Assembly: GCA_002337125.1 (NCBI GenBank)
Contig: DDFJ01000002.1
Coordinates: 124,001-188,000, forward strand
DNA: 64,000 nt
Direction of reading: 5' to 3'
DNA from: Chitinophagaceae bacterium UBA1931
GTDB taxonomy: Bacteria > Bacteroidota > Bacteroidia > Chitinophagales > Chitinophagaceae
Part shown: positions 61,929-64,000 of the stretch, piece after piece
How the letters are laid out: each line of letters starts with the position of its first letter
Position numbering within the stretch: the stretch's first letter is position 1
Program-made: the position numbers and the translations under genes
Notes under the pieces: generated by a model
Database searches by the model: none
Seen by the model: only the letters and a program-made list of their open reading frames with translations
Told to the model about the DNA's origin: nothing

Positions 61929-63026
61929 ATGATTGGTCATTTTTTTTCGAAGTACGATCCTTTACAAAACGGTAAATCAAAATTTGAGCAATTGCTCGAT
62001 TTGTTTACCCAACTGCTCACTTATACAAATGGTGATGCGGCTGAGGCATTGGACTGGCTCAATCAGCTCGACCGCCAATACCAGCTTACGGATGATGAAT
62101 ATGGTATGGGCGATTTTATTGAAGAACTGAAGCAGCAGGGTTATCTTTCAGAAGATCCGGCAAGCGGGCAATACAACATCACTTCCAAAACAGAACAAAC
62201 CATACGCAGGCAATCGCTTGAAGAAATTTTTGGTAAGCTCAAGAAAACAAAGCAGGGAAATCACAATACATTCAAACCCGGGTCAGGCGATGAAATAAAT
62301 CCTGAAACCCGTCCATTCCAGTTTGGTGATACGTTGGAACAGATTGATTTTACCAACTCCATCCGTAACGCACAAATTAATCATGGTATTGATAGTTTCC
62401 AGATGCGTGAAGATGATCTTGAAATACGGGAAACAGATTTTAAAGCACAAACTTCAACTGTGCTGATGATTGATATTTCGCATTCCATGATTTTGTATGG
62501 TGAGGACAGAATTACTCCTGCGAAAAAAGTTGCTATGGCGTTGAGTGAACTGATTACAACCAAATATCCAAAAGATACATTAGATATTGTGGTGTTTGGT
62601 AATGATGCCTGGCCAATTGAAGTAAAAGATTTGCCTTACTTACAGGTAGGGCCTTATCATACAAACACGGTTGCCGGACTTGAGCTTGCAATGGAAATTC
62701 TGCGCCGGAGAAAAAATCCCAACAAACAGATTTTTATGATCACCGATGGTAAACCCACCTGTTTAAAGATCGGGAAGAAATATTATAAAAACAGTTTTGG
62801 ATTAGACAGGAAAGTGGTGAACCGTTGCATTAATCTTGCTGCACAATGCAAGAAGCTGAAAATACCCATCACAACTTTTATGATTGCTACCGATCCTTAC
62901 CTGCAGCGGTTTGTACAGGAGTTTACCGAAACAAATCATGGCAAGGCATTTTTTGCATCGCTCGATAAACTTGGTGCATTTGTGTTCAAGGATTTTGAAA
63001 GTGGAAAAAGGAAGACAGTGTATTAG
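61929..63026 (+). CDS. VWA-domain protein (MoxR-system partner)
   Basis: A 365-residue protein with a C-terminal von Willebrand A domain. The MIDAS motif DxSxS is Asp182-Ser184-Ser186 in VLMIDISHSMILYGE; DIVVFGND and MITDGKPT are further marks. The N-terminal ~170 residues are helical, Gln- and Asp-rich. VWA proteins often pair with AAA ATPases of the MoxR type as a chaperone unit; such an ATPase gene follows at 63559, after a GxxExxY gene. Confidence 0.9.
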   Translation: MIGHFFSKYDPLQNGKSKFEQLLDLFTQLLTYTNGDAAEALDWLNQLDRQYQLTDDEYGMGDFIEELKQQGYLSEDPASGQYNITSKTEQTIRRQSLEEIFGKLKKTKQGNHNTFKPGSGDEINPETRPFQFGDTLEQIDFTNSIRNAQINHGIDSFQMREDDLEIRETDFKAQTSTVLMIDISHSMILYGEDRITPAKKVAMALSELITTKYPKDTLDIVVFGNDAWPIEVKDLPYLQVGPYHTNTVAGLELAMEILRRRKNPNKQIFMITDGKPTCLKIGKKYYKNSFGLDRKVVNRCINLAAQCKKLKIPITTFMIATDPYLQRFVQEFTETNHGKAFFASLDKLGAFVFKDFESGKRKTVY

Positions 63027-63136
63027 TGATGTTTGCCGGGAAGAAGAGAAGGCGGGAAAAAGAAAATATTTTTTGTATTTTCTGTAATGCATATAATACT
63101 TTAAGCTGTTTGAATGAAAAAAGAAAAACACTGACT

Positions 63137-63526
63137 ATGTATTTACTAACTGAAAAAGAGGATTTTCTATGTACCGAAATTGTTGATTGTGCTTATAGGG
63201 TACATCGTGAATTGGGAGGAGGGTTACTGGAAAAAATTTACGAATCCTGTTTTTGTCATGAATTGGAAAAGAAGGAAATTCCTTTTAAAAGACAGGTATC
63301 GTTACCAATATTTTATGATGGTTTATATTTTGATGAAGGATTACGAATAGATGTGCTTGTTGATAATTCAATTATTTGTGAACTTAAAGCAGTTGAAAAT
63401 GTAAACAAACTTTGGGAAGCCCAGGTTTTAAGTCATCTAAAAATGACGCAGTTGCATGTAGGCTTCCTGATTAATTTTAATGTGTCCCTGATAAAAGATG
63501 GAATCAGGAGATATTGTATTCAGTAA
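63137..63526 (+). CDS. GxxExxY family protein
   Basis: About 129 residues from the ATG at 63137 (a start at 63026 inside the VWA stop adds an unconserved prefix). It has VHRELGGGLLEKIYESCFCHEL with the name motif GLLEKIY, and LRIDVLVDNSIICELKAVE, a PD-(D/E)xK nuclease-like core. The family is usually single, linked to mobile or defence islands, with no proven function. Its position splits a VWA-ATPase pair. Confidence 0.88.
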   Translation: MYLLTEKEDFLCTEIVDCAYRVHRELGGGLLEKIYESCFCHELEKKEIPFKRQVSLPIFYDGLYFDEGLRIDVLVDNSIICELKAVENVNKLWEAQVLSHLKMTQLHVGFLINFNVSLIKDGIRRYCIQ

Positions 63527-63558
63527 AATGGGATTTCCGTCTTCCCGTCTTTCCGGCA

Positions 63559-64000
63559 ATGAATCAAATAACGACTTTAGGCGAATTAAAAAACAGTGGC
63601 TACAAACCAAAGAGTATTAAAGAAGAAGTGCGGCAGAATCTTATTACCAAACTTCAGCAAAACGAAAATGTATTTCACGGAATATTAGGCTATGAAGATT
63701 CAGTGATTCCTGATGTGGAGCGTGCTTTGCTCTCTCATCATAATATATTATTTCTTGGTTTGCGTGGACAGGCAAAAACAAGAATGGCAAGATTGATGAC
63801 TGAACTGCTGGATGAATATATCCCCGTTGTTGCAGGAAGTGAAGTGAATGATGATCCGTACCACCCAATATCATATTATGCGAAGGAATTGATTGCAACA
63901 AAAGGCGATGATACTCCAATTGAATGGATACACCGTTCGCAACGTTATGGTGAAAAACTGGCAACACCTGATGTAAGTGTGGCTGATTTAATTGGTGATA
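63559..64000 (+). CDS. MoxR/Mg-chelatase-like AAA ATPase (partial)
   Basis: Runs off the window end; 147 residues are visible from the ATG at 63559. The visible part has VFHGILGYEDSVIPDVERALLSHHN and Walker A FLGLRGQAKTRMARLM, where the last residues are A-K-T as in related ATPases. The text PYHPISYYAKELI is shared with Bacteroidota Mg-chelatase-like proteins. It should pair with the VWA protein encoded upstream. Walker B and the sensor lie outside. Confidence 0.8.
   Translation, partial: MNQITTLGELKNSGYKPKSIKEEVRQNLITKLQQNENVFHGILGYEDSVIPDVERALLSHHNILFLGLRGQAKTRMARLMTELLDEYIPVVAGSEVNDDPYHPISYYAKELIATKGDDTPIEWIHRSQRYGEKLATPDVSVADLIGD

Overview
The window is a chromosomal segment of a Bacteroidota bacterium, most likely a member of the Chitinophagaceae or a close relative. 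The evidence is the alpha-operon tail (rpsD-rpoA-rplQ), the lineage's -7 promoter element TAnnTTTG in front of several genes, families typical of the phylum (DUF2723, DUF3810, DUF4258, EmrAB-TolC with its own TetR, SUF operon with a bacilliredoxin), many short lipoproteins, and AT-rich intergenic spacers. Taxonomy is inferred from gene content, not from a marker search. I see no phage, insertion sequence or CRISPR array.

Layout. 0-4 kb: ribosomal proteins S4 and L17, RNA polymerase alpha, then carA and aroQ. 4-8.3 kb: a minus-strand operon of an M42 peptidase, a 57-residue membrane protein, a NoeA-like methyltransferase and a membrane-bound sulfatase/LTA-synthase-like enzyme. 8.3-11.6 kb: UbiA-like membrane protein, lipoprotein, LuxE-like acyl-activating protein, RlmK-type rRNA methyltransferase. 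11.7-17.4 kb: an orphan hybrid kinase with a complete phosphorelay, a 3-oxoacid CoA-transferase pair and an SSS symporter with a small partner. 17.8-22.2 kb: accessory-looking genes (lipoprotein, methyltransferase, OmpA lipoprotein, ORF6N protein, HExxH protein). 22.5-29.6 kb: the suf operon sufB-C-D-S-E, a DUF59 gene, a bacilliredoxin and an Rrf2 regulator. 29.7-38.2 kb: mtaB, an SNF2 helicase, DUF4258, plsC and priA. 38.3-43.3 kb: tetR, tolC-like, emrA, emrB and a universal stress protein, with a perfect operator at the promoter. 43.7-48.9 kb: NAD(P)-binding protein, murB, phosphopantetheinyl transferase, dcd, DUF2891 and DUF3810. 49-53.5 kb: a secreted Hcp-like protein, DUF177-rpmF-plsX, tRNA-Lys, a short-chain dehydrogenase and a SAM hydrolase family protein. 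53.6-60.9 kb: a DUF2723 protein, a regulatory-like domain protein, a 16-unit 21-bp repeat array, two envelope proteins and an HTH-like protein. 61.2-64 kb: a lipoprotein, then VWA, GxxExxY and a MoxR-like ATPase cut by the window end.

Most notable patterns: (1) a family of related intergenic elements found four times, one expanded into a foldable three-stem structure; (2) a diverged tandem array of sixteen units, each exactly 21 bp, encoding a heptad pattern on the minus strand with a single stop; (3) paired inverted repeats at the suf promoter, with an Rrf2 gene at the end of the operon; (4) paired perfect hairpins inside the ORF6N gene; (5) a 57-residue membrane protein tied by translational overlap to a methyltransferase and a sulfatase-like enzyme; (6) an orphan Hcp-like protein carrying a signal peptide.
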